Shown here: in pieces, positions 8,082 to 14,347 of the stretch | Layout: each line of letters begins with the position of its first letter | How positions within the stretch are numbered: the first letter of the stretch is position 1 | Assembly: GCA_020846815.1 (NCBI GenBank) | Contig: JADLDF010000190.1 | Location: 1-14,347 of the forward strand | DNA from: Gammaproteobacteria bacterium | GTDB taxonomy: Bacteria; Pseudomonadota; Gammaproteobacteria; Steroidobacterales; Steroidobacteraceae | Direction of reading: 5' to 3' | Length of the DNA stretch: 14,347 nucleotides | Program-made: the position numbers and the translations under genes | Notes under the pieces: generated by a model | The model's database searches: none | Told to the model about the DNA's origin: nothing | Seen by the model: only the letters and a program-made list of their open reading frames with translations

Positions 8082-8156
8082 GTTGCTGATCTCGCGCTTC
8101 TATTCGGTACTGAGCCTCCCCTCCTGGCTCAGCCAGGCACTTCCCGCGTCAGCAAC
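8082..8156. terminator. Structured convergent junction: long dyad enclosing two alternative hairpins
   Basis: Between the operon end and the convergent aldehyde dehydrogenase, GTTGCTGA (8082-8089) is perfectly complementary to TCAGCAAC (8149-8156). After a 3-nt bulge the stem continues with CGCG (8093-8096) against CGCG (8145-8148). Inside are two mutually exclusive hairpins: CTGAGCC/GGCTCAG (8110-8116/8126-8132) and CCTGGC/GCCAGG (8123-8128/8132-8137, 3-nt loop). Position suggests a bidirectional terminator, but neither strand shows a T-tract, so intrinsic termination is not established. The rest of the 167-bp gap shows only a weak 4-bp hairpin at 8069-8082. Confidence 0.4.
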
Positions 8157-8210
8157 TCGACCATGCGCGTCCGCAAGCCGGGGCCGATGGCCTTCCGGCG
8201 CGCCATGGTC

Positions 8211-9698
8211 TCAGCCATCGCCGACATCGATCAGCGCGCTCTTGTAGCGCAGGTTGCCCTTGAAGGCCTCGACGCCGAGGTCCTTGCCGATGCCCGAGCT
8301 CTTGAAGCCGCCGGTCGGGATCGCAAAGTCGTTGCTGCGGCCGTAGCGGTTGACCCAGACGCTGCCGGCCTCGATGCGGCGGATCGCGCGCAGCGCGCGG
8401 TCGATGCTGCCGGTGTGCACGCCGGCCGCGAGGCCGTAGATGCTGTCGTTGGCGAGCGCGTAGCCCTGCTCGTCGTCGTCGAACGGCTGCACCGTCAGCA
8501 CCGGGCCGAAGATCTCCTCGCGCACCGCCGTCATCGCCGGCTGCACGTCGACCAGCACCGTCGGCGCGTAGAAGCAGCCGCCGCGCACGGCGTCGAGCGC
8601 TGCGCCGCCGGTCAGCGCGCGCGCGCCCGCGGCTCGCGCCTCGTCGACGATGCGCTGCACGCGCTCGGCCTGGCGCTCCGAGACGATCGGCGAGAACGTC
8701 GTCGCCGCGCGCCACGTCTGGCCCGGCTGCACCCGCGCCGCTTCCTCGACGACTTTCGCGACCAGCGCATCGGCGATGCGCCGCTGCACGATCAGCCGCG
8801 AGCCGGCGTTGCAGACCTGGCCGGCGTTGCCGAGGATCGCGCGCGCGACCAGGCTCGCGACGCGGCCGAGATCGCGCACGTCGTCGAACACCAGCTGCGG
8901 GCTCTTGCCGCCGAGCTCGAGCGTGACCGGCTTGGGGCCGGCCTGCGCGCAGCGCGCCATGATCGCGCTGCCGGTGCGGTTCGAGCCGGTGAAGGTCAGC
9001 TTGCCGACCAGCGGATGTGCGGCGATCGCATCGCCGGTGCTCGGCCCGAGGCCGTTGACCACGTTGAAGACCCCGGCCGGCAGCCCGGTGCGCAGCGCGA
9101 GCTGCGCGAGCCGCAGCACCGAGAAAGGCGTCAGCTCCGAGGGCTTCAGCACCACGGCATTGCCCGCGGCCAGCGCCGGCGCGCATTTCCAGGCCGCCAT
9201 CGCCAGCGGGAAGTTCCAGGGCGCGATCGCGCCGACCACGCCGATCGGCTCGGCGATGACCAGGCCCAGGCTGTCGCTACGGGTCGCGGCGACCTCGCCG
9301 CCATGCTTGTCGGCGAGCTCGGCGAAAAAGCGGATCGTCTCCGCGGTATAGGGCACGTCCCAGGCGACGGCTTCGCGGATCGGGCGCGTCGAGCCGACGG
9401 CTTCGAGCCGTGCGAGCGTCTCGACGTCGGCTTCGACCAGATCGGCCCAGCGGCGCAGCAGCCGCGCCCGCTCGCGCGGCGCGATCCGGCCCCAGCCGCT
9501 GGTCTCGAGCGCAGCCCGCGCGGTGCGGGCCGCGCGATCGACCAGCTCCGCGCCGGCATCCGGTATCGCCGCGTAGACCACGCCGTCCGAAGGCCGCCGC
9601 ACCTCGATCGACTCCGGCCCCGCCACGAGCTCGCCGCCGATCCAGTGGCCGCGCGGCAGCTCGACCGCCGCCGGGTCGAAATCCAGCGCAGCGCTCAT
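8211..9698 (-). CDS. NAD(P)-dependent aldehyde dehydrogenase
   Basis: A 495-residue aldehyde dehydrogenase that oxidises an aldehyde to the acid with NAD(P)+. Conserved residues are all present: PWNF with N162, K185 in LKPSE, the FTGSN turn (236-240), general base E261 in LELGGKSP, nucleophile C296 in GQVCNAGSR, and E395 in REEIFGPV. The C-terminal AIPTGGFKSSGIGKDLG is typical of the betaine-aldehyde/PuuC/succinate-semialdehyde-like branch. The start at 9698 is chosen because GGAGGG (9705-9710) sits 6 nt before it; upstream ATGs at 9722 and 9704 lie before or inside that site. It is convergent with the dehydrogenase operon, so not co-transcribed, yet it could handle an aldehyde from that enzyme, as alpha-ketoglutarate-semialdehyde dehydrogenase does in hydroxyproline catabolism. 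That link is inferred; the real substrate is unknown. Confidence 0.93.
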   Translation of the reverse strand: MSAALDFDPAAVELPRGHWIGGELVAGPESIEVRRPSDGVVYAAIPDAGAELVDRAARTARAALETSGWGRIAPRERARLLRRWADLVEADVETLARLEAVGSTRPIREAVAWDVPYTAETIRFFAELADKHGGEVAATRSDSLGLVIAEPIGVVGAIAPWNFPLAMAAWKCAPALAAGNAVVLKPSELTPFSVLRLAQLALRTGLPAGVFNVVNGLGPSTGDAIAAHPLVGKLTFTGSNRTGSAIMARCAQAGPKPVTLELGGKSPQLVFDDVRDLGRVASLVARAILGNAGQVCNAGSRLIVQRRIADALVAKVVEEAARVQPGQTWRAATTFSPIVSERQAERVQRIVDEARAAGARALTGGAALDAVRGGCFYAPTVLVDVQPAMTAVREEIFGPVLTVQPFDDDEQGYALANDSIYGLAAGVHTGSIDRALRAIRRIEAGSVWVNRYGRSNDFAIPTGGFKSSGIGKDLGVEAFKGNLRYKSALIDVGDG

Positions 9699-9704
9699 TC
9701 GCAT

Positions 9705-9710
9705 CCCTCC
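9705..9710 (-). promoter_or_regulatory. Ribosome-binding site deciding the aldehyde dehydrogenase start
   Basis: Read on the minus strand, GGAGGG lies 6 nt before the ATG at 9698. It overlaps the codons that follow the in-frame ATG at 9722, which makes that longer start unlikely. Confidence 0.7.
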
Positions 9711-9722
9711 ATGGCCGGCCAA

Positions 9723-9744
9723 CGGCTCGACGTCTGACGAGCCG
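9723..9744. promoter_or_regulatory. 7-bp inverted repeat upstream of aldehyde dehydrogenase, possible operator
   Basis: CGGCTCG (9723-9729) and CGAGCCG (9738-9744) are perfect inverted arms around an 8-nt spacer. The element ends 25 bp upstream of the aldehyde dehydrogenase start, in its leader or promoter, within the 206-bp region shared with the divergent acyltransferase gene. The size suits a dimeric repressor site, but a leader hairpin is equally possible. I see no convincing -35/-10 pair on either strand here. Confidence 0.35.
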
Positions 9745-9850
9745 CCAAGACAGCATAGGCCCCCCGCTCCGCAAGGGCTGCCGTTTGCTTCCCGCTATCC
9801 GGCATCCGCCGCCACCGCCCTCGGATCACTTTGGCAGAATATTCTTCCGC

Positions 9851-9884
9851 GACGGTCGCACCCTGAACGGCAGGGGAAACCGTC
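9851..9884 (+). promoter_or_regulatory. Two-tier leader hairpin before the acyltransferase gene
   Basis: GACGGT (9851-9856) pairs with ACCGTC (9879-9884). After a small internal loop, CCCTG (9861-9865) pairs with CAGGG (9871-9875), closing a 5-nt loop. The hairpin ends 7 nt before the Shine-Dalgarno at 9892-9898. It may act on translation or mRNA stability, or be an operator in DNA form; nothing in the sequence decides which. Confidence 0.35.
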
Positions 9885-9891
9885 ACGCCCC

Positions 9892-9898
9892 AGGGGGA
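9892..9898 (+). promoter_or_regulatory. Ribosome-binding site fixing the acyltransferase start at 9905
   Basis: AGGGGGA lies 6 nt before the ATG at 9905. The reading frame is open far upstream, running antisense through the aldehyde dehydrogenase start, so this site and the family N-terminus decide the start. Confidence 0.7.
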
Positions 9899-9904
9899 AT
9901 CACC

Positions 9905-11113
9905 ATGGCCAGCACCGCAGGAATTCCGCTCGGCAGCACCGGCGCGCTCGCGGCCTCACCTGCCGCAGTCGCCGCGGTCCGCTCGCGCATCGCCTCCATC
10001 GACGTGATGCGCGGCCTCGTGATGCTGTTCATGCTCGTCGATCACGTCCGCGAGGCCATCTACCTGCACAAGCAGGTCGCCGATCCGATGGACGTCGATT
10101 CGACCGAGCCCGCGTTGTTCCTGACGCGGCTCTGCGCGCATCTCTGCGCACCGACCTTCGTGTTCCTCACCGGCCTCGGTGCCTGGCTGTACGCCAACCC
10201 GGCCTCGGGCACGCCGCGCTCCCCGAGCGGCTTCCTGATCAAGCGCGGCCTGCTGCTGATCGTGCTCGAGCTCACGGTCATCAACTTCGCCTGGGCCGGC
10301 GACATGCCGCCGAAGACGCTCTGGCTCCAGGTCATCTGGGCGATCGGCATCAGCATGGTCGTGCTCGGGCTGCTGTCGAGCCTGCCGCGCGTGCTGCTCG
10401 CGGTGCTCGGCTTCGCGATCGTCTTCGGGCACAACCTGCTGACACCGCTGCAGTTCGAGCCGGGCCATCCGCTGTTCGCGATCTGGACGATCCTGCACGA
10501 GCGCGCCTTCCTCGTATCCGAGGGCGCGCTGAAGATCAAGGTCACCTATCCGGTGCTGCCGTGGATCGGTGTGATCCTGCTCGGCTACGTCGCCGGCCCG
10601 ATCTATGCGCGCGCGGTCTCGACCGAGCGCCGCATACGCTTGCTGCTGCTGCTCGGCTTCGGCTGCCTCGCACTGCTGCTGGTGCTGCGCGGCTTCAACA
10701 TCTATGGCGAGACGCTGCCCTGGGTGGAGCGCGGCGACGCCGTGCGCACGCTCATGGACTTCTTCAACTACACCAAGTATCCGCCGTCGCTGTGCTTCCT
10801 GCTGCTGACGCTCGGCATCGCCTTCCTGCTCATGGCCTGGTTCGAGCGCCGCGATGGCGTGCTGACGCGCGCGATCGCCGACATCGGCGGCGCGCCGATG
10901 TTCTTCTACATCCTGCATCTCTACGTGCTGCTGGTGCTGCAGAAGCTCGCGGTGGCGACGCTCGGCGCGAACCACGGCGAGCGCTGGGGCGTCGACTCGG
11001 TCGCCTGGATCTGGATCGGCGCCACGGTGCTCATCGTGCTGCTCTACTTCCCGACGCGCGCCTTCGGCCAGTACAAGCGCCGCACCAAGCGCGCCTGGGT
11101 CAAGTACTTCTGA
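9905..11113 (+). CDS. Integral membrane acyltransferase, heparan-alpha-glucosaminide N-acetyltransferase/DUF1624 type
   Basis: A 402-residue polytopic membrane protein with about ten predicted hydrophobic segments. It begins, after a short Ala-rich cytoplasmic stretch, with RIASIDVMRGLVMLFMLVDH (ending at H47); the SID-x-x-RG signature and the following His mark the family of human HGSNAT, where a histidine near this point takes part in transmembrane acetyl transfer. NYTKYPPSLCFLLLTLG and FFYILHLYVLLV in the C-terminal half are also typical of the bacterial DUF1624 branch. Members probably move acyl groups from cytoplasmic acyl-CoA to a periplasmic or envelope sugar or amine, but the bacterial substrates are largely unknown. 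It is divergent from the aldehyde dehydrogenase, and a GNAT gene starts 13 bp after its stop. Confidence 0.85.
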   Translation: MASTAGIPLGSTGALAASPAAVAAVRSRIASIDVMRGLVMLFMLVDHVREAIYLHKQVADPMDVDSTEPALFLTRLCAHLCAPTFVFLTGLGAWLYANPASGTPRSPSGFLIKRGLLLIVLELTVINFAWAGDMPPKTLWLQVIWAIGISMVVLGLLSSLPRVLLAVLGFAIVFGHNLLTPLQFEPGHPLFAIWTILHERAFLVSEGALKIKVTYPVLPWIGVILLGYVAGPIYARAVSTERRIRLLLLLGFGCLALLLVLRGFNIYGETLPWVERGDAVRTLMDFFNYTKYPPSLCFLLLTLGIAFLLMAWFERRDGVLTRAIADIGGAPMFFYILHLYVLLVLQKLAVATLGANHGERWGVDSVAWIWIGATVLIVLLYFPTRAFGQYKRRTKRAWVKYF

Positions 11114-11126
11114 GGCCACGGCCGAG

Positions 11127-12008
11127 GTGAGCACGCCGCCCGCTGCGCCGACGACGGCGCCCGCCCCGCTGACGCTGCGCGAGCTGACGCCGGCCGACCT
11201 GCCGGCCGCGCTCGCGCTGACGCGCGCGCAGCGCTGGTCGCACCAGATGCACGACTGGACGCTGCATCTGCGCCTCGGCCGCGGCTTCGGCGTCCAGGAT
11301 GCCGAAGGCAGGCTGCTCGGCACGGCGCTGTGGTGGGACTGGGACGGCCGGCTCGCGACACTCGGGCTGGTCGTGGTCGATCCCGACTGCCAGGGCCGCG
11401 GCATCGGCCGCCGCCTGATGCAGGCGATCCTGGCCGAGACCGGTACGCGCCCGGTGGGCCTGGTCGCGACCGCAGCCGGAGAACGCCTCTATGTGGACCT
11501 CGGCTTCGTCCGCACCGGCGGCATCCTGCAATGCCAAGGCGAGGTACGGGCCGCGGCGACGCCGCCGGCACTGCCGGACGTGCGCCTGCGCCCCGCCCTC
11601 GCCGGCGACCGCTCCGCGCTGCTCGCACTCGATGCCGCGGCAGTCGGCACCCCGCGTACCACCCTGATCGACGCCGTGCTCGAGGCCGGCCGGCCAGCGC
11701 TGCTGGCGCTGCGTGGCGAGCAACCGGTCGGCTTCGCGCTGCAGCGGCCGGCCGGCAGTGGCGTCACGGTCGGCCCACTGGTGGCCGATGACGAGGCAAC
11801 CGCGGTCGCGCTGGTCGCGCAGGCGCTCGACTCGATCGAAGGCCTCGTACGTCTCGACGTTCCCGCGACTGCAGGCGCGCTGGTCGACTATCTCGGCAGC
11901 CGCGGCCTCGCGACCGTCGACCGCGTCACCGCGATGCTGCGTGGCCAGGCGCCGCCGACCCACGGCACGGCGCAGCGGTTCGGCCTCGTGTCCCAGGCGT
12001 TTGGATGA
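11127..12008 (+). CDS. GNAT family N-acetyltransferase with second C-terminal acetyltransferase-like domain
   Basis: A 293-residue soluble protein starting at GTG. The N-terminal half (about residues 15-145) is a GNAT domain: VVDPDCQGRGIGRRLM (83-98) contains the acetyl-CoA pyrophosphate-binding Q/R-x-x-G-x-G/A loop (QGRGIG, 89-94), and LYVDLGFVRTG is the usual last strand-helix element. The C-terminal half (about 150-290) has the pattern of the Acetyltransf_18 domain found in YitH/HolE-like proteins (alternating GFALQRPAG, VGPLVADDE, RLDVP and YLGSRGL segments). Substrates of this two-domain group are generally unknown. The start lies 13 bp after the membrane acyltransferase stop, with GAGG at 11112-11115 as a weak ribosome-binding site, so the two acyltransferases probably share a transcript. 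The gene converges on the TonB-dependent receptor. Confidence 0.85.
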   Translation: MSTPPAAPTTAPAPLTLRELTPADLPAALALTRAQRWSHQMHDWTLHLRLGRGFGVQDAEGRLLGTALWWDWDGRLATLGLVVVDPDCQGRGIGRRLMQAILAETGTRPVGLVATAAGERLYVDLGFVRTGGILQCQGEVRAAATPPALPDVRLRPALAGDRSALLALDAAAVGTPRTTLIDAVLEAGRPALLALRGEQPVGFALQRPAGSGVTVGPLVADDEATAVALVAQALDSIEGLVRLDVPATAGALVDYLGSRGLATVDRVTAMLRGQAPPTHGTAQRFGLVSQAFG

Positions 12009-12079
12009 ATCGCACCCTGCGGCTTCCCGCTGTCCGGCTGGAGCCCGGACCCATACGAGCTGCCGGGCGTAGCCTGTAA

Positions 12080-12130
12080 TGCCGGCGTCATCGCGCGGGC
12101 CAGCCTCCGGGGGGGCCTGATCGGCCGGCA
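12080..12130. terminator. Imperfect long dyad at GNAT/receptor convergent junction, possible bidirectional terminator
   Basis: TGCCGGC (12080-12086) pairs perfectly with GCCGGCA (12124-12130). The stem continues with TCA (12088-12090) against TGA (12118-12120) and GGCC (12098-12101) against GGCC (12114-12117), separated by small loops. A separate simple hairpin, GTCCGG/CCGGAC, lies at 12032-12050. Neither has a T-tract on either strand. The 198-bp gap holds no supported gene. Confidence 0.35.
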
Positions 12131-12206
12131 GAGCCGCTACTAGGCTGCAGCCGCGACGAGCGCAGCGTCGGCATCCGAACAACGCCGAGCGCGCCGGGCG
12201 GAATGC

Positions 12207-14347
12207 TCAGAACTCGTACCGCGCACGGATCTGATACTGGCGCAGCGCTCCGGGGGCGACCCACAGCGCCGCGTACGAGGACGGGTAGTACTGCTCGTCG
12301 AACAGATTCGTGACCTCACCGGTCACGACCAGCGAGTCGGTCACCTCGAAGGACGCCTGCAGCCGCACCAGGGTGTACGAAGGCAGGAAGAACGTCGTGC
12401 CGGTCTCGCCGAGGCGCTCGTCGACGTAATTGACCCCGGCGCCGACGGTCAGGTTGCGCTGCGCGAGCTTGAAGTCCTTGAAGAGCAGGAGGTTGGCACT
12501 GTGCTCCGGGATGTTGATCAACGGGTCGCCCACTGCGACGACCCTGCCGAAATCCGGATCGCGCACGTTCGAGGCCGACTCGGCCTTGGTATAGGCATAG
12601 GCGAAGTTGAAGCGGAAATCGGCCGGCAGCTCGCCCGAGGCTTCGAGCTCGAGGCCTTCGCTCCTGGCCTCGCCGATCGCGAGCGAAAAGCCGGCGTTGG
12701 CCGGATCCGCGGTGATGACGTTGGACTTCTCCATCTTGAACACCGCGACCGTGCCGTTGATGCGGCGGTCGAACGCGGCGAACTTCAGCCCCACCTCGTA
12801 CGATTCCGCCTCTTCCGGCTCGAAAGGCCGCCGCTGGAAGTCGAAGCCGCTGTTCGGCCGGAAGCCGCGCGCCCAGGCCGCGTACCAGGTCAGCTGATCC
12901 GAGCTTTCGTAGACCAGGCCCACCTGCGGGCTGAACTCGGTGACATCCTGCGGCGGCGGCCTCGTGCCCGTCCGAACGTCGAAGTTCTGTTCGAACTTGT
13001 CGTAGCGACCGCCGAAGCGGAACTTGAACTGCTCGGTGAGATCGACCTGATCCGTCAGGTAGAAGCCGAGTGCCTTCTGGTGCTCGGTGTCGTTGAAGTT
13101 GACGGCCGTGCTCGCCGCGGGCGGCGTCGTCAGCGGCTGGTTGCCGTAGACGGGGTTGTAGATGTCGACCGCGTTCATGACCGCCAGCGACGTGGTCGCA
13201 GTGTAGACGGGCGGCCGGTACCGGTCCTGGTAGCGCCGCAGGTCGAACTCCTCGTAGTCCGCGCCGAGCATCAGGTGATGGGTCATCGAACCGAGGCTCG
13301 CGCTGCCGCTGAGCTCGATCCGGCCGACGGCATCGGTGGAGTCGTAATCCGAGAACCGTCGCTGCCGCGCGAGGGTCCGGCCGTCGGCGAAAAAGCGGTT
13401 GCGCCCGGCCGCGAAATCCGGGTTCTGCCCGAAGCCCTTCAGCGCGGTCTCGCGGTGCGCAGCGCCCACTAGCAGCGACCAGGTGTCGGAGAAATCGTGC
13501 TGGAACTGGAGCTGGTGGCCGCGGACACGTGCGACGTTCGGCCCATCGCCCGGCTCGCCGAGATAGCGCGAGTTCGGGATCAGGCCGAGCACGTTGTTGA
13601 CTGCCAGCACGCCGCGATCGAAGGGGATTTCCTGCTTCGACCATTCGAACTCGTACCAGATCGAGGAAGCATCCCCGAGCTTGGCGAAGATCGACGGCGA
13701 GACGAACTGGCGATTGGATTCGACGGTATCGCGAAAACTCTCGGCATCTTCATAGGCGCCGTTGATCCGCACGGCCACGCGGTCGTTCAGCGGCGTGGTG
13801 TAGTCCGCTTCGGCGCGGCGGAAAGCGTAGCTACCGCCGGCGAGCGCAATGCTGCCCTGGGATTCGAACTGCGGCTTCTTGGTACTGATGGCGACCGTGC
13901 CGCCGGGCTCACCGCGACCGAACAGCGCCGAACCGGGGCCCTTGAGGACTTCGATCCGCTCGATCGACGAAGTGTCGCGGATACCGCCGAACCCGCGCGC
14001 ACCATTGAAACCGTTGACGAGATAGCCGGACGGCACGTTCAGATCGCCCGCGAACCCGCGAATGGCGAAGCTGTCCCAGACGCCGCCGAAGGTGTTCTGC
14101 CGCGCGACGCCCGCGGCCAGATCGAGCGCATCGTTCAAACGAACGACACCGACCGCCTGCAGGACTTGGGCATCGATGACCTGCACGGCCTGGGGAAGGT
14201 CCTCGAGGGCGACGTCGCCGCGGTAGTGCGCCCGCTGGGCCTGCACCACGACCTCGCTGACCTCCTTCGAACCCGCATCGGGTTCGGACTGTGCGTGAGC
14301 CGGTGCCCCGATGGACACGAACAACAAGCCTGTGCCCGCGGCGGCGA
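12207..14347 (-). CDS. TonB-dependent siderophore-type outer-membrane receptor, 5' end beyond window
   Basis: An outer-membrane beta-barrel transporter powered by TonB-ExbBD; 712 residues are visible. The frame stays open to the right edge, and the terminal residues (AAAGTGLLFVSIGAPAHA, then Q) are the hydrophobic core and AHA cleavage site of a signal peptide, so the start lies outside the window and the TTG at 14327 is not it. A TonB box (SEVVVQAQR) follows almost directly, with no room for an N-terminal signalling (STN) domain. The plug domain contains ALEDLPQAVQVID, DSFAIRGF, IERIEVLKGPGSALFGRGEPGG and TVAISTKKP, typical of ferrichrome/ferripyoverdine-type receptors. The barrel ends NLFDEQYYPSSYAALW then RARYEF, with the C-terminal Phe needed for outer-membrane insertion. 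The transported ligand, siderophore or other, cannot be assigned. GC looks lower than in its neighbours, partly explained by the Asn/Tyr/Phe/Lys-rich barrel. Confidence 0.94.
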   Translation of the reverse strand, partial: AAAGTGLLFVSIGAPAHAQSEPDAGSKEVSEVVVQAQRAHYRGDVALEDLPQAVQVIDAQVLQAVGVVRLNDALDLAAGVARQNTFGGVWDSFAIRGFAGDLNVPSGYLVNGFNGARGFGGIRDTSSIERIEVLKGPGSALFGRGEPGGTVAISTKKPQFESQGSIALAGGSYAFRRAEADYTTPLNDRVAVRINGAYEDAESFRDTVESNRQFVSPSIFAKLGDASSIWYEFEWSKQEIPFDRGVLAVNNVLGLIPNSRYLGEPGDGPNVARVRGHQLQFQHDFSDTWSLLVGAAHRETALKGFGQNPDFAAGRNRFFADGRTLARQRRFSDYDSTDAVGRIELSGSASLGSMTHHLMLGADYEEFDLRRYQDRYRPPVYTATTSLAVMNAVDIYNPVYGNQPLTTPPAASTAVNFNDTEHQKALGFYLTDQVDLTEQFKFRFGGRYDKFEQNFDVRTGTRPPPQDVTEFSPQVGLVYESSDQLTWYAAWARGFRPNSGFDFQRRPFEPEEAESYEVGLKFAAFDRRINGTVAVFKMEKSNVITADPANAGFSLAIGEARSEGLELEASGELPADFRFNFAYAYTKAESASNVRDPDFGRVVAVGDPLINIPEHSANLLLFKDFKLAQRNLTVGAGVNYVDERLGETGTTFFLPSYTLVRLQASFEVTDSLVVTGEVTNLFDEQYYPSSYAALWVAPGALRQYQIRARYEF

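Noticed and set aside
9699..9722. Longer aldehyde dehydrogenase starting at the ATG at 9722
   Set aside because: The GGAGGG ribosome-binding site lies inside this extension and points to the ATG at 9698.
8163..9737. 524-codon open frame on the plus strand opposite the aldehyde dehydrogenase
   Set aside because: Antisense shadow; the minus-strand product has every catalytic residue of the family.
9831..9848. Sigma-54 promoter at TTTGGCAGAATATTCTTC
   Set aside because: The -24 GG is present, but the -12 GC falls on CT at the required spacing.
9699..9904. Sigma-70 promoters for the divergent pair
   Set aside because: TATGCT-like and CAGAAT-like hexamers occur, but none has a plausible -35 at 16-18 bp.
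12143..12152. 10-bp palindrome GGCTGCAGCC
   Set aside because: Short perfect palindromes like this are expected by chance in GC-rich DNA, and it lies in no promoter position.
14325..14327. TTG as the start of the TonB-dependent receptor
   Set aside because: It lies inside the hydrophobic core of the signal peptide; the frame continues open to the window edge.

Overview
The window is very GC-rich DNA (roughly 70% by eye) with tightly packed genes. It carries a TonB-dependent outer-membrane receptor, so the host is a Gram-negative bacterium, most likely a high-GC member of the Pseudomonadota. I cannot place it more finely. No rRNA, tRNA, CRISPR array, insertion sequence or phage gene is visible. 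Both edges cut through genes.

Left half (1-8043, + strand): one compact operon of seven genes, entered partway through its first gene. Four genes encode a complete peptide/opine/nickel-type ABC importer: a family 5 substrate-binding protein, two permeases, and one ATPase polypeptide with two nucleotide-binding domains. Three more genes follow directly and encode a heterotrimeric, membrane-linked amine/amino-acid dehydrogenase: a small [2Fe-2S] protein, a flavoprotein with a C-terminal BFD-type [2Fe-2S] site, and a DAO-family FAD oxidase subunit. Subunit order and architecture match hydrogen cyanide synthase (HcnABC), octopine/nopaline oxidases and D-hydroxyproline dehydrogenase. Start and stop codons overlap or nearly touch at most junctions, so import and oxidation are probably co-translated. 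The likely job is to capture a periplasmic amine, imino acid, opine or small peptide and oxidise it, with electrons passing to the respiratory chain. The substrate cannot be read from the sequence.

Middle (8044-9904): a convergent aldehyde dehydrogenase gene on the minus strand, a natural candidate for oxidising the aldehyde formed by such a dehydrogenase. Its downstream junction with the operon holds a folded dyad. Its upstream intergenic region holds a 7-bp inverted repeat near its own start, and a two-tier hairpin just before the ribosome-binding site of the divergent gene.

Right part (9905-14347): a membrane acyltransferase of the heparan-alpha-glucosaminide N-acetyltransferase/DUF1624 type is followed 13 bp later by a two-domain GNAT acetyltransferase, probably as one transcription unit. 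A TonB-dependent siderophore-type receptor converges on them from the right edge and runs off the window at its signal peptide. The convergent junction between GNAT and receptor holds another long imperfect dyad without a T-tract.

The main point of interest is the fusion in one operon of an OppABCDF-class importer with an HcnABC-like dehydrogenase of unknown substrate.
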